From assembly GCA_000333855.2 (NCBI GenBank), contig CM007348.1:374264-438263 (forward strand): a stretch of DNA of 64,000 bases, read 5' to 3'. Position 1 is the first letter of the stretch; every line of letters starts with the position of its first letter. A program made the position numbers and the translations under genes. This stretch comes from Endotrypanum monterogeii (Eukaryota > Euglenozoa > Kinetoplastea > Trypanosomatida > Trypanosomatidae). A model generated the notes under the pieces. That model was not told the DNA's origin and did not search any database. It saw nothing but the letters and a program-made list of their open reading frames with translations. This document shows, piece by piece, positions 1 through 11,452 of the stretch.

Positions 1-278
1 GTTGTACGGTACCCAAGGACGGACGTGTAGGTACTAGCATAGTACATATATATATATATATACTATACTATTATATATATATACGTATATATATTTTAGC
101 TTTCTTCGAGAGTCTTCGGGACGATATCCCCTGTCCCCCCCTAAAAAAAAAAATATATATATATATATATCTGCTGGAAAAAAAACGAAATATTCGTCAG
201 CACGACAGCAACAGCAACAACCTAGCATCTGCACACACACACACACACACACACGCACGAAAGAGAAGAGCAGACGCA
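1..278. other. Upstream region with TA and CA microsatellites
   Basis: No gene is seen here. The stretch holds interrupted TA repeats at about 46-94 and 154-171, and a CA repeat at 232-254. The AG near 109-111 follows a short pyrimidine-rich stretch and could serve as the spliced-leader acceptor for the helicase gene, because no ATG lies between it and position 279. The first 60 bases look like low-quality sequence next to a TA tract. Confidence 0.5.
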
Positions 279-3002
279 ATGCGCGTGGATCGCAACGATG
301 CGGAGGACATGCGCCGTGCCAAAGTGCGCGCGAAGCAGCAGCGCTGGCAGGAGCGTCAAGAGCGATCCAAGGAAAACCGTGAGGAGATTGAGCGGTTGAA
401 GCTGCGCTGCGCAGACATGCGCCGAGACTTGGAAGAAATAGCACAGTCGCAAGAAGCCAACACGTCGACGGCGCACGAGTACTCACAGTTCTCAGAGCTG
501 CCCATCTCACAGCGCACGCAGATGGGACTGGAGAGGGGTCATTACACAAATCTCACACCCATCCAGAGAGGTGCACTTCACCTGGCCCTCTCAGGCCTGG
601 ATGTGCTCGGCGCGGCCAAGACCGGCTCTGGTAAGACTTTGTGTTTCGTGATCCCTGTTCTAGAGCGATTGTACCTCGAGCACTGGGCAGCAGACATGGG
701 AGTTGGTGCTCTGCTTTTGAGTCCCACACGCGAGCTTGCGCTGCAGATCTTCAAGGTAATGCAACTTGTAGGCTACAAGCACGTTCTCTCAGCGGCACTA
801 CTGACTGGTGGCCGCGATGTCCAGGAAGAGCGCAAACGACTGCACGCGATTAGTATTATCGTCGGCACCCCTGGCCGCGTCCTCCACCACCTGCAGGACA
901 ACGCCGAACTGGTCCTGGACAACATGCAGATATTTTGTATGGACGAAGCTGACCGCCTTCTTGATATGGGTTTCCGTGAAGCCATCAGTAATATTTTGAA
1001 ATACCTGCCCCCACAACGGCAGACACTCCTTTTCTCGGCAACGCAGACGACCGATGTGCAGATGCTCGCCCAGATGTCTCTCAAAAACCCGCGTTATGTC
1101 TCCACGCAGGTCATAACGGCGGCTCCGACGCCAGCAACATTATGTCAAAATTTTGTGGTGATCGATCTGCACAGAAAGTTGGATGCGTTGCTGATGTTCC
1201 TCAAGCGCCACCCAAACGACAAGATTGTTGTCTTTGTGAGTACTTGCAACCAGGTAAAGTTTATGCACCTTGCCTTCTCCAAAATCCTCAAGAAGATGCG
1301 CATCCCATCGATGTGCCTCACCAGCAAAATGAAGCAGTTTCGCCGGGAAGAGGTCTTTCTCACGTTTTGCCGCTGTAAGTCCGCCGTCCTCTTCTGCACA
1401 GACGTCGCTTCGCGTGGGCTGGACTTTCCCCTCGTACACTGGGTTCTTCAGTACGACTGCCCAGATAGTGCGCAAACATACATCCATCGCGCGGGTCGCA
1501 CGGCGCGAGCTGGGGCGCGTGGCGCGTGCCTCCTTTTCCTCACGCCTCGTGAGACGCCGATGTTGAGCTATCTGAATCATAAGCACGTCCCGATGCGAGA
1601 GATCGCTATCAAGCCCGATTACCTCACGTCATCACACGAAATATTTGTGGCGCTGGTGGTCCAGGGTTTGAAGTTTGAAGCACAAAAAGCTTTCATCGCG
1701 TATTTGCGCTCCATATACTTCGCATCCAACAAGAATGTCTTCGAGGTGGCGTCCGTGGACGTGGAGGCATTCGCCAAGTCCCTCGGTCTACTCGTGGTAC
1801 CAGACATGTCGGAGCTGCAAAACCTACAGCGTAGTGCCAAAAACCTTCCTTGGGATGTGGTCAACTTCATCTCCAAGGGTCAGGGTAGCAGCCAAAACAA
1901 CGCCGGTAGCACCCTTACGCGAAAGGAAAAGCATCTAAAAGCGACAGATATGCATCGTGTGATGGAGCAGAAGCTTCGGTATGCCAACAAAAAAGGGGCC
2001 CTGCGCGGCGATGGTTCAACTGACAGTGACGCCTCTTGGGAGCACGGGGATAGCGAGGACAACGATGACTTCCTTGTGAAAAAGGAGTCCATCTCAGATG
2101 ATCTCCTCCCCGGTCGATCGCACAACTCCGTCAAGGCTGGCACTGTTGTGTCCGACTCAAATCCTCTTCACCTGACAGTGGAGGAACGCCTGGCAGGACT
2201 CTCCAAGAACAAACTTCGTAAGTATGTGGAGAATGCTGATATTCGAGTGCGCGACTTGGGGCTAAACCAGCGCATCGTCTTCGACGACGATAGCGATGCA
2301 TCGGAGGAGAAGGCTGTCGCCGAGAGGAAAGAATGTGCTCGTAATAAAAAACGGTTCACGGCGGATCACCCACCCTCTAGCGAGGACTCCGCGGACGAGA
2401 AGGATGACACCATGGTGACGAATGTGCTGAAAGGAGTTGTTTCTAGGCAGCGCAGGGAAAATGACAGCGAGGACGACAGCGATGAGGAGGAGGGGCATTC
2501 AGATGTCGTTGATTTTACCACCAAGTTGCAGTCTCGCGTACAAAGCAGAAAAATGGAGGACCTCGAGCGTGCGAAGAAGATGCGGCGGCTGCGGCGCCTT
2601 CAGAGACAGGGCCGCGTATCGCGCAAATCCACGATTGAAGAGAGCGGTGTGAAGACCACCAACGACGGTGTTCGACCGAAGAATAACGCCGATAGGGCAG
2701 GGAGTGAGGATAGCGGCGACTACTACAGTGAGGAGGTAGACGGCAGCGACGCGGAAAGCACCGGCTCTCTTAGTCGTCTTCTCAAAGCTGCACGCGGCGA
2801 GCTTTACGACGACGACGGCGACGACGTCGACAGCAACGAAGGCAATAACATTGCCGGTGGCTCGATCGCGGCCCGCAAGCGCAGTCATGGAGATCGAACC
2901 TATCATGGAATCGATAGCAGCGACGACAACGACACGGATGACGAAGCTCATGAGGTCGTTGTGAAACCACCGCCGTCGAAGAAGTCGAGACAGAAACGGT
3001 AA
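279..3002 (+). CDS. DBP4: DEAD-box RNA helicase, Dbp4/DDX10 type
   Basis: This 907-residue protein is an ATP-dependent RNA helicase. All core motifs are visible: a Q-motif region near 71-95, motif I AKTGSGKT at 113-120, SPTREL at 148-153, TPGR at 197-200, DEAD at 222-225, SAT at 253-255, a motif V DVASRGLDFP near 375-384, and motif VI HRAGRTAR at 403-410. Residues 453-510 match the small domain (DUF4217 type) that follows the core in Dbp4/DDX10, DDX18 and DDX55 helicases. The AKTGSGKT motif and the RGLDFP motif point to Dbp4/DDX10, which is known to act in the nucleolus in early small-subunit rRNA processing. The remaining 390 or so residues are charged, with Asp/Ser-Glu clusters and a basic end, as in this family. 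The start is the first ATG after position 110. Assignment to the family is firm; Dbp4 over a related paralogue is likely. Confidence 0.93.
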   Translation: MRVDRNDAEDMRRAKVRAKQQRWQERQERSKENREEIERLKLRCADMRRDLEEIAQSQEANTSTAHEYSQFSELPISQRTQMGLERGHYTNLTPIQRGALHLALSGLDVLGAAKTGSGKTLCFVIPVLERLYLEHWAADMGVGALLLSPTRELALQIFKVMQLVGYKHVLSAALLTGGRDVQEERKRLHAISIIVGTPGRVLHHLQDNAELVLDNMQIFCMDEADRLLDMGFREAISNILKYLPPQRQTLLFSATQTTDVQMLAQMSLKNPRYVSTQVITAAPTPATLCQNFVVIDLHRKLDALLMFLKRHPNDKIVVFVSTCNQVKFMHLAFSKILKKMRIPSMCLTSKMKQFRREEVFLTFCRCKSAVLFCTDVASRGLDFPLVHWVLQYDCPDSAQTYIHRAGRTARAGARGACLLFLTPRETPMLSYLNHKHVPMREIAIKPDYLTSSHEIFVALVVQGLKFEAQKAFIAYLRSIYFASNKNVFEVASVDVEAFAKSLGLLVVPDMSELQNLQRSAKNLPWDVVNFISKGQGSSQNNAGSTLTRKEKHLKATDMHRVMEQKLRYANKKGALRGDGSTDSDASWEHGDSEDNDDFLVKKESISDDLLPGRSHNSVKAGTVVSDSNPLHLTVEERLAGLSKNKLRKYVENADIRVRDLGLNQRIVFDDDSDASEEKAVAERKECARNKKRFTADHPPSSEDSADEKDDTMVTNVLKGVVSRQRRENDSEDDSDEEEGHSDVVDFTTKLQSRVQSRKMEDLERAKKMRRLRRLQRQGRVSRKSTIEESGVKTTNDGVRPKNNADRAGSEDSGDYYSEEVDGSDAESTGSLSRLLKAARGELYDDDGDDVDSNEGNNIAGGSIAARKRSHGDRTYHGIDSSDDNDTDDEAHEVVVKPPPSKKSRQKR

Positions 3003-4345
3003 AATCAAAACTGGAACAGATGCAGGAGGGCCTTTCTTCTCCTTTACTTTCCACTCCGCCCCTCTCCTGCCAAGCGCGCGGACGCTCACATGTCAGACAC
3101 ACTCATATGCGAACACACGCTTTTGATATCTCCACCCCCACCCCCCACCTCTAGCAGCAGCAGTCGTATGATCCATTCTAATAAAGTGTGAAGTCTTTTT
3201 CTCTCCTCTTTTTTTTTCTTAAGTGGTTGTTTGTTGTCTGTTTCCCTTCGCAATACTCCTTAAAGAAGGGATGCCTCCCCCCTCCTCATAACGCACACAC
3301 ACACACACACACACACTTACCACGATATATATGAGCGGGGGGCGGGGGTGATGGCCAAACAATTATCAATGAATGAGCTCCACTTATATCAGGTGTAGAT
3401 AGAAGAATATTTTCTAATATTTCTGTTCCATGTGGGTGAGTGGAGACTGTTATGTTGTGGCATATGTAACGGGGCTCTTGTGCAGTGTCTGTCTCAATGC
3501 TCTGCTCGTCTCCATCCATTTTTTCACCGCAGTTACTGTTCGTTGTTGGTTCAGTTTTTCTTCACTCCACCACCTTTTTCGTTTTTTTTTCTACACGTTT
3601 AATTACGATAAACACACACACATGGGTCTGTGTATGTGTATGTGCGCCGTCAATCAAAACAAAAGCCCTTCGTCCACGCGCACAAACTAAAGTTCAGAAG
3701 AACGACGTAACAGTCTCTTCCCCGTGTCGTGCTCATGCACCACCACGCTGCTAGGTGGTATCGTCGCAGAGCATTCCAATTCGGTGTTCTATTTAGAGCT
3801 GGATAATTTGTCAATTGGGGAAAGGGCTGGGCGCACTCCGTCTGCTTATTCCCTCAACACCGCACATACACAGGCACAAATACATAAACATATGTGTGTG
3901 TGTGTGTATATGTATGTATTTCTAGCTCCTGGGTGTCTCCAGAATCCGTAGCCGAACCTAATGCTACAGTCCTCCATCTCTGGAAATAACAACAACAGAA
4001 AAAAAAAGAGAAAGAGGACGGGACACATCCAGCGCCCTCATCAAACACTGGAGTTTTGACTACCGATCATCGAGAACATGAGAATACTTTCACACAGAGT
4101 CGTATATTTCGCCTAGTTGTCACTCACCCTTCTCCTTTTTTTACTTGTTCTTCACACTTCATGTTGCTCATGCGGCTAGTATAACACAGTCACGGACTGA
4201 CCTGTGTCTCTCTTACGATCGTTGATTTATTTAACGAAGGCAGTTGGGGGGGTCGCCTTCATCGCTAGACAACCGAATCTCCCAAGGCTAATTTTTTTTT
4301 ATTTTTATTTTGTATTGCCCTTCCCCTTGATTATTTATACTCAAA
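3003..4345. other. Intergenic region between helicase and COQ2
   Basis: No convincing gene. It contains a CA repeat at 3294-3316, short GT runs near 3896-3907, and pyrimidine tracts at about 4131-4170 and 4291-4328. The last tract has no AG before the COQ2 start, so the acceptor for COQ2 probably lies upstream, for example at 4178-4179 or near 4268. Confidence 0.5.
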
Positions 4346-5815
4346 ATGTTTCGCAGAACGCCGTTCTTGCCCAAGGTTGCTCGTTCGTGGACCAAGTCAT
4401 CCATCAGCGCTGCAACAGCACACTTTCCTGACACCGTCCGTGTGGATCCCGCCGCGTCTCGTACCGGGGCGAGTTCAGCGAAGGAGGTGCGTAACTGGAA
4501 GCTGAACGATGACACGGTGAAGGCGGATGCTCTCCCGAAGCACGTTCAGGTTGCCGTGCGCAAGCTACAGCTTTATGGAGACCTTGTACGCTTCAACCGA
4601 CCGGTTGGCTGGCAACTTCTTCTTATCCCCTGCTACTGGGGTTCTGCGCTAGCCGTGACGCGTGCTCTGGTGTGGGAGGGTGCTGACCCAGTTGCGCTTT
4701 GCGCCCCCTTTATTCCCCTGCATCTTTTTGTTCAGTTCTTGATGGGAGCCTACCTCATGCGTAGTGTAGGGTGCATCGTAAACGATATGTGGGACCGCCG
4801 GTTTGATCGCATGGTCGAGCGCACTGCGCAGCGGCCGCTAGCATGCGGCAGCGTATCCATGGCTGAGGCCTCTGCGATCCTCTGCTCACATCTCACTCTG
4901 GCCGGCGTTATCGCGCTCAATCTCTCGCCGGCAGCCCTCCTGGCATGCGTGGCAATCACCCCTGTTTGGATCATATACCCGTTCATGAAGCGCATCACCT
5001 ACGCCCCGCAGCTCGTCTTGGGTCTCTGCTTCAATTGGGGCATCTTTGTCGGCTACGCGGCCGTACTCGGGCGAGTTGACCTGGCTGTGTGTTTGCCCAT
5101 CTACTGTGCAGCGGTGCTGTGGACCATACTGTACGACACCATCTACGCCTATCAGGACCGCCGTGACGACCTCAAGTGCGGCGTCAAAAGCACTGCCATC
5201 TGGATTGGGGATCGCAAGTACATTCTGAATGCCTTGGTGATGCCCATTGGGGCGGGTATGCTCATAAGCGGATTTTTGGCCTCGCAGTCCCTGCCTTACT
5301 ATATTGGCATCGCATTATGCATGTATCGCCTACACACCATTGTAGACGACGTAAACATCTACGACACCTGGTCGTGCTCGCAGGGGTTCAAACGAAACGT
5401 GGGGCTCGGCATGGGCGTCTTCGCGGCAATGTGCCTCGGCAATCTCTGCTGGGCCTTCGCATCAGAGCACGAAGAAGAGCTGGACAAAAATACCGACAGC
5501 GCGCCAAGCACTTCCATGCTCTCGCGCTTTCTATTCATGAATCAGGAGACTCAGGGTGCGAGCTACACAAAATCTAGCTTCAACTGGGCGGACCGCTTTA
5601 TGCATCCAGCCTTTGTGCAGGCGGAAAGCGCCAAGGCTGCCGGTTGCACCGAGGCCCCACCCATTCCAGCCTGGATGCGTCGCGAGTACATTTCACAGAA
5701 CGTCTCGGGTATCCTCCTTTTCTGTGGTGTACCAGAAAAGACGGTGACTGCGTGGTCAACATGGTCCTACGAGCTGATGGACCACTACAACATGTTCTCC
5801 AAAATAACACTCTAA
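4346..5815 (+). CDS. COQ2: 4-hydroxybenzoate polyprenyltransferase (UbiA family)
   Basis: The 489-residue protein is a UbiA-family membrane prenyltransferase. Its expected reaction joins a polyprenyl diphosphate to 4-hydroxybenzoate in ubiquinone synthesis, in the mitochondrial inner membrane. The first Asp-rich motif, NDMWDRRFD, is at 146-154, followed by the conserved RTAQRPL stretch at 159-165. The second motif, with D264 and YQDRRDD at 269-275, is also intact. Several hydrophobic segments lie between about 89 and 372. The N-terminus (MFRRTPFLPKVARSW) is basic and hydroxylated like a mitochondrial presequence. About 115 residues after the last membrane segment (375-489) form a soluble tail that bacterial UbiA lacks; it is Trp/Tyr-rich near the end and I do not recognise it. 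COQ2 is favoured over protohaem farnesyltransferase (COX10) because of the NDxxDxxxD motif with RPL spacing. Confidence 0.9.
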   Translation: MFRRTPFLPKVARSWTKSSISAATAHFPDTVRVDPAASRTGASSAKEVRNWKLNDDTVKADALPKHVQVAVRKLQLYGDLVRFNRPVGWQLLLIPCYWGSALAVTRALVWEGADPVALCAPFIPLHLFVQFLMGAYLMRSVGCIVNDMWDRRFDRMVERTAQRPLACGSVSMAEASAILCSHLTLAGVIALNLSPAALLACVAITPVWIIYPFMKRITYAPQLVLGLCFNWGIFVGYAAVLGRVDLAVCLPIYCAAVLWTILYDTIYAYQDRRDDLKCGVKSTAIWIGDRKYILNALVMPIGAGMLISGFLASQSLPYYIGIALCMYRLHTIVDDVNIYDTWSCSQGFKRNVGLGMGVFAAMCLGNLCWAFASEHEEELDKNTDSAPSTSMLSRFLFMNQETQGASYTKSSFNWADRFMHPAFVQAESAKAAGCTEAPPIPAWMRREYISQNVSGILLFCGVPEKTVTAWSTWSYELMDHYNMFSKITL

Positions 5816-6971
5816 GTGGGGGGGGATAAGGGAGGAGGGGGGGTATTAGTCAGATGATGGCGAGGTGCAGAGCAGGAAGAGAGGAGAGGGAGGAGTTGAT
5901 GGGCGTACGAGTCGTATGCTGTGCATTGGAGGGCGATGAAGGGAAGAGACCCGCGGAGATCATTGTATTTTCCACTCCTCCGCCTGTGCCCCGTAGCGTC
6001 TCTTCCTCCTCACTACTAACAGCGAATGCAACATGACGCTGCTGCTACTGCTTTCAGGATGCGCACACAAATTTGTGACTCCCCACCCCCAATTTTTTTT
6101 TTTTTTGGTTTGCTGTGCCGCCAAAGGAGACAAGAGAGGTTTGGAGAAAAACACGTAGTTGCAAACATCGAGTCGTTTATCTCCACCTCTTATCGGTCAC
6201 CACACTTCCATGTCGCTCCTTCTGCTCCCACATTATGGTGTCAGTCGACTGACATTAAAAGATCGAGTCGGAGGTTCTCGGATTACGCCACCCTGTACAT
6301 CGATGCATCATTTGCTTATCGTACTGTCGGCTAAACTCTGGTCATTTGTGCACCGGTGCTGGGGTGTATGGGGGGGGTTATCTGTAGTCTGGTTTGTGAA
6401 CTGTCTGCACTCCAGCAGAAGCTGTCGATAGCCGGAGAGACCAAAGCATGCGTGCTGGACGCGCGCAGAGCAACAGTATCCCTTCTTTTATTTTTGTTTT
6501 ACAGCCCCGTCGCAGTGTGGGGGCTACTGAAAGGCCCAGCATTTCGCAATAGTTTGTCAGTGCAGCACAGATAAAGAGGGCGATGTGATGACATGACCTC
6601 ACTCTCCCTCCTCCAGTCCCAATCCTTGGTCTCTCCTAGAGATATTATATGAACACACTGCGTATGGCACTCGTCTGGCAATAGCGCCGCGCATCTCGGT
6701 GAGAGGTTCGTCATTCAACTCGTCTTTTCACTGATGCTGTTAATAAGCTTCACTCTTCTTTTTCTCGCTCTCCCCTTCGTATCTTTTTTTTTGTATTGTT
6801 TCCCTCGTTCTCTGCCGAAGTGATAGGTCAACGAAAGCACCTTTCTTGTTGACCCCCGCATCCTCCACACGCCCCGTTAAGCTCATCCTCTGAGGACAAA
6901 CATATATACCGCAGCCTGCGCATTAGTATTTGTGACTGCATCGTGTAGATAAGGAGGGGAGAGGGATCGCC
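5816..6971. other. Intergenic region between COQ2 and LRR-like gene
   Basis: No gene is supported. The region has purine-rich sequence just after COQ2, a poly-T tract at 6092-6106 and a strong pyrimidine tract at about 6746-6811. Confidence 0.5.
6746..6820 (+). promoter_or_regulatory. Predicted spliced-leader acceptor of LRR-like gene
   Basis: A long pyrimidine tract is followed by AG at 6819-6820. The first ATG after this AG is 6972, which supports the chosen start of the next gene. Confidence 0.5.
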
Positions 6972-8081
6972 ATGTCGGACCATACTCAGCTACTCTCCTC
7001 GCGGTCGTTAGCGCTTCCGCCACTGGTGCCATCGCGCAGCGGTCTTTCTCCATCCGTCAACCTTCTGTCGAGTGGTCGTTCTGCTAGTCTGCACATCACC
7101 TCAGCGTCATGTCGACCTGCGGCCTCAGATGATGCGATTACCGCATCAGCTCGTCAGCGTGAAGCAGGTGCAAGAGACAATCACAGGGCAACCTTTTCTG
7201 TGTCACCTTCTCCACGTATTAACGAGAAAGCGTGGTACTTCCACACTACACTTCTTTCTTCTGTGTCAACGTTTTCGTCGGATGACGACGGTGGTCAGCA
7301 GCCGCACTCCTCGGGTGATGTGCAAATTAACAAAGCCCCACCGGTTGTGGAGGAGGAGGTGGAGCCCGCCGACTCCCCTAATTCGGAGCTGGCGGCGTGC
7401 AACGGCGCCTCCGCTGCGCCGAAATTGACCATACCTTTGGAGCTGAATCGTCTTTTCTTCAAGGATGCACCATTTTTTTCGGGCACCGGCCCGTCTTTGG
7501 TGGACAGCTACAGCCTACGCGCCCTCTACGCGTTCCGCTGTGCCAGCCTTGGCACGCGACAGGCATTTCCTGCACTTCAGGAGCAGCTTCCCAGCGATAT
7601 AGGTCAAGATGCAGCCAACCGCTTACGTATGCTCGTCGCGCGGGACACCTACTTCCCAGCCAGAGCTTGTCAGGCGCTTTCGGTCCTTTTGCCCTACTGC
7701 CCCAATCTCGAGTACATAGACTTTCGCAATGCAGGGCTTCGCAGCAAATCAGGCAGCATGACGGGTTTGAATGCGTTGCTGGACGCGCTCCTCTTGGGTG
7801 CAGGATACCACCACCCCACTGTTGGTGCAGCTCTACACACCATTGATGTGTCGTTTAACGAGCTCAACGATCGCACCGGCTTGCGATTGCTGCGTCTTGT
7901 TCAGCAACAGCCTTGTATTCGTGTCGTCAACACGGAGGGTACTGCAATAAGCACCAGGATAAATATGCGCATTGTGGAAGAACTCTCCAAAAATTCGGAG
8001 AAGTACACACGCCTTTCGCTGGCTGGGCAGGTAAGGGACGACGTAAAAGCGACCACGACCGAGGAACTCTCGTTGGCATAG
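6972..8081 (+). CDS. Leucine-rich-repeat-like protein, function unknown
   Basis: The 369-residue product is not recognised as a named family. Residues 1-150 are Ser/Ala/Pro-rich and look disordered, with an acidic patch near 126-132. Residues 150-345 look folded. They include segments with the spacing of ribonuclease-inhibitor-type leucine-rich repeats: CPNLEYIDFRNAGL near 243-256, LHTIDVSFNELND near 288-300, and IRVVNTEGTAIS near 316-327. There is no signal peptide or membrane segment. The start is the first ATG after a good acceptor at 6819-6820. It lies between COQ2 and the HAD array and shows no functional link to either. A structural or protein-binding role would be usual for such repeats, but this is only inference. 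Confidence 0.75.
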   Translation: MSDHTQLLSSRSLALPPLVPSRSGLSPSVNLLSSGRSASLHITSASCRPAASDDAITASARQREAGARDNHRATFSVSPSPRINEKAWYFHTTLLSSVSTFSSDDDGGQQPHSSGDVQINKAPPVVEEEVEPADSPNSELAACNGASAAPKLTIPLELNRLFFKDAPFFSGTGPSLVDSYSLRALYAFRCASLGTRQAFPALQEQLPSDIGQDAANRLRMLVARDTYFPARACQALSVLLPYCPNLEYIDFRNAGLRSKSGSMTGLNALLDALLLGAGYHHPTVGAALHTIDVSFNELNDRTGLRLLRLVQQQPCIRVVNTEGTAISTRINMRIVEELSKNSEKYTRLSLAGQVRDDVKATTTEELSLA

Positions 8082-10410
8082 CCTGCAGAGCGTCCAACTC
8101 GATGCTGGTGTGTTTGGGGTCGCGCGACTCGAATGGCGCAGTGTCTATCATAGGATCCGGTCTGCTAAAAAAAAAAAAACGCTCACATCGCCGAGGCTTG
8201 CCAAGGAGGGGGAGGAAGAAGAGAGACGAAGCGATTTCAGGCTCTGACGGCAGCGCGACGGGGGTGCCTACGCACGAGTGAAAGAGATTCAAAGCAACAG
8301 AGGACCGTGCTTTGTCTCGGTGACCACATGCTCAGCAACTTGGTGGTGATGCTGGTATGGACACAGAGAGTGGGGCAGTTTGTGGAGCGCTGTGCATTAG
8401 ATGGTGATCGGCAACGCACCCCTTACTGAGCCTTTCAGAGACCACAACCGGAAACAGTGCCGCCTAGCGGCCAACACTAGACTCTCCGCCCTGGCATGTG
8501 TACAACCTGCCAATATGCTGGGCAAACGTTGAGCTTCTACTGATTTTTTTAAAAATCTATTTTGTTTTACTTCCGTTTTGTTCGGTACGCAACAGGTATT
8601 GAGCCTTTACTGGGTCTCGTTGAACGCGAATGCGGTTTGTGTCGTCGGCGCATTTCTCATCTCATCGCCACCCGCTACGGTCACTGGGGGCGAAGAATCA
8701 AAATCTGCGAATCCTCCGATGTTTCGGATTTTCTTTGGCCGTTTTCAGGGTAAGAAAAAAATGTGTCTTTGTATCTCAAAGGCACCTCAGCGGTACAGGG
8801 AGTCACCAGGCCAACGGCTTGCGTTTTCTGCGAGAGGTGGGCAGCACTTCCGGTGCATCAAACGGATGACCTCAGCCCCAACATGGTGGTTTGAGTCAGT
8901 AAGGCTTTACGTCATCATCTTTGGAGATGGGGCGTGTGGCGGACGCCGCATCTCCCTGAGCTGAGCCTCGGCTGTGTGATTAAGGGCTGCCCTACTCGAT
9001 GCAGGATAGACGACTACAACAAAGACACGGGTCATCGGATATCCCTCCAAGGGCAGTGGATCCAGAGTAGGCATGAATGACTTTCATGAAAAGGCTCTAC
9101 GCAACGCAGTCCTCGGCTCGCGCCTTTGTTCTCTCCGAGAAACACGTCATGCAAATGAAACAGGAGGTAGAGAGGGGGTGAGGCACCTTCGTGAGAGAAA
9201 ACAAATGAAAGCAAGCGGGACATTGTCACTGTCAACGCCCAGCGCCACCATATTCTCTTGATTGGTGGACATGGTCATCTTCAGAGGAGGGGGGGGTTGC
9301 ATCCAGCTTCCGCGCTCGAGTAGTAACCCAGGGTTCTCTGCACCTCTCCCCTCTATACCTTTGAGAAACTATATCTTTTTTTTTTTTTACGCCGAGAAAA
9401 AAAAAAAGATGCTCTTTATATCTACAGGAAAGTCCCTCTGCATCTTTCGGGAGCACATCTTGCCACAGGGTTCTTGTATCCTTCGAAGAAATGCGAAGTC
9501 CATGATCAGAAATAGGGTTTAAAAGAAAAAAAAATAGCTCTGAGTGGATTACAGTCTCGCTCTTCTTCAGAGAAGAAAACGGTGCGGAAAAAAACCACTC
9601 TTACAAAGATGAACTAGAAGCATTTCGGATCAAGTTCTTCTGTGCGTATGTGTGTACCTTCAAGAAAAGTTTTTTTTTTGGAAGCGTTCTTGGCTTCATA
9701 TGCTCCGCTTTTTTTTCTCGGCGATAGCACCGGACTTTTAAAAAACGCCTGGTCATCTGTTTCGTTTTTTTGTTGTTTGTTTCTTCTTTCCTCGGGGTGA
9801 CTACTCGCATGCACACCGACGTTTGAATCAAAGGTTTTTGTTTGGTGTGCAAACTTCGGTTCGATCTGTAGAATGATTTACTTCTCTGGGCGGGGATGGG
9901 GGGGAGGCATCCTCGCCCACTCTCTATCGTGTACGCCTTTTTTATCTGGATGTACACTATGGCCATTTTTTGCTGTTTGTTTTCCACAACCAAATGTAAA
10001 TTCATCTCGTTGAATTCCTATTTCTTTTTTATCCCTCTCACGCGGTTTTATCGAGAGACCCTTGCCACCCCTTCTTGTTCCGCCTCCTTCCTATCGTCCA
10101 GCTGCACAAGAAGTGAAACCGCGATGGACTTGAGCCGATTAGGTACAGGCCCCTCCCAAAAAAAAAAATCAAATGGAGGTAAAAATGATGCGAAAGTACA
10201 AGTTTCTATGCGCTTTTCGATTCTTTTTTTTTTTTTTCCTCGTGTGCTTCTGCTACGTCTAGCGTCTTGACACCCACGCTGAGGAGTATCCTTTCCTTTT
10301 TTTTGTTGTTATTCTAGAATCTGTATTTCCCCTTCTTCCTTCTCTCATCGGGGTCACATATCGGCGCGGATTTGAGCTGTTTCATGCTGAGGCATCTTTT
10401 ATCGGTTCCT

Positions 10411-10423
10411 GCATGCATGCATG

Positions 10424-10460
<37 letters not shown>
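10411..10460. repeat. (GCAT)n followed by (TG)n microsatellite
   Basis: Four GCAT units run directly into about 18 TG units. Confidence 0.9.
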
Positions 10461-10462
<2 letters not shown>

Positions 10463-11302
10463 TAATAATGTGTGTGTGATGACCATTAGTTTGCATGAAG
10501 AGTAATGGTGGAAGCTGGGGCAGGGGTGCTTTCCTTCACAACGATTGGTGCTGTATGCCATCCGACTCACCCTCTTTCGTTCATGCAGGCTATACTTGTG
10601 AGTATCACCCCTCTGTTTGGGGTGTTGATGCAACGTGATGTGAGCCGAAGAAGGCGGGAGTGGGCGCCGTGGTCAGATCTCCTTGATACTCTAATGATGA
10701 TACAGTGGGGAGGGAAGATGTGTCGATCGTAAGGCGCCGCGTCAGCACGTAAAGCTGTTCATGCTGGAAACTCCCCAAACAATATATACGTACGAGCCTC
10801 GGCCGCAGAGGCGAAGCCGTCATGTTTGGGCCTTATCCCCAACACCGTTTTTCTCCTTATTCGGCAAGGGCACATATGTCCTGCCGCTGACTTCACGTAC
10901 AAGAAGATCTTTCGCTTCAGTCAGTGTTGCACCACTACCATATATTCTTCTTTCCAACTCAATTCCCTCGTCACCTCCTGCACATTTCTCATCAATATTT
11001 TCATCAGGGCACCCTTCAATCATCTCAAAAGTTTTGTCTCTACGTGTATCATCCCACACCGTGCCGTCCACACACACACCCACACACACACACACACACA
11101 CCAACCCCAAAATATATCCTCCTCCTTTTCCTCTTCGAAGGAAATCCCAGGGGAGCTTACGAGGGCAAGGGTGTATATTTTTTATTCGTCACAGTCTGTA
11201 CCCGGCAGCAGTTACAACACGGATTGGTGCACGTGTGTTATTGATACGAGTCATCTACATGTCTTTGTTGTAGCATTAGTTGCATGCCTAACTCTTCACA
11301 CA

Positions 11303-11303
<1 letters not shown>

Positions 11304-11338
<35 letters not shown>

Positions 11339-11367
11339 TAAATAAATAAATATATATATATATATAT
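11304..11367. repeat. (CA)n and (TA)n microsatellites
   Basis: A CA run at 11304-11334 is followed by AATA units and a TA run at 11351-11367, close upstream of HAD copy 1. Confidence 0.9.
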
Positions 11368-11401
11368 TTCTTTGATCAACGAGCTCTTATCTTGTCGCCT
11401 A

Positions 11402-11450
11402 CTCCCCTCCGTTTCTATCTCTCTCCATCCTCTCCACTGCAAAGAAATAG
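11402..11450 (+). promoter_or_regulatory. Predicted spliced-leader acceptor of HAD copy 1
   Basis: A pyrimidine tract at 11402-11438 is followed by AG at 11443-11444 and again at 11449-11450. This places the start at ATG 11453, because upstream in-frame codons lie before the acceptor. Confidence 0.6.
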
Positions 11451-11452
11451 CG

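Larger units (their letters stand above)
8082..11452. other. 3.4-kb gene-free spacer
   Basis: No gene is supported on either strand. About 8200-9260 has balanced composition unlike the simple-sequence remainder, and could be degenerate retroposon sequence, but I found no repeat partner in the window. Other contents: poly-T and poly-A arms forming an AT foldback at 9373-9411, GCAT and TG repeats at 10411-10460, CA repeats at about 11072-11101 and 11304-11334, and a TA repeat at 11351-11367. Confidence 0.5.

Noticed and set aside
9373..9411. Poly-T/poly-A foldback as a terminator or RNA gene
   Set aside because: T and A runs are common in these spacers, a foldback between two of them is expected by chance, and such genes do not use this kind of terminator.
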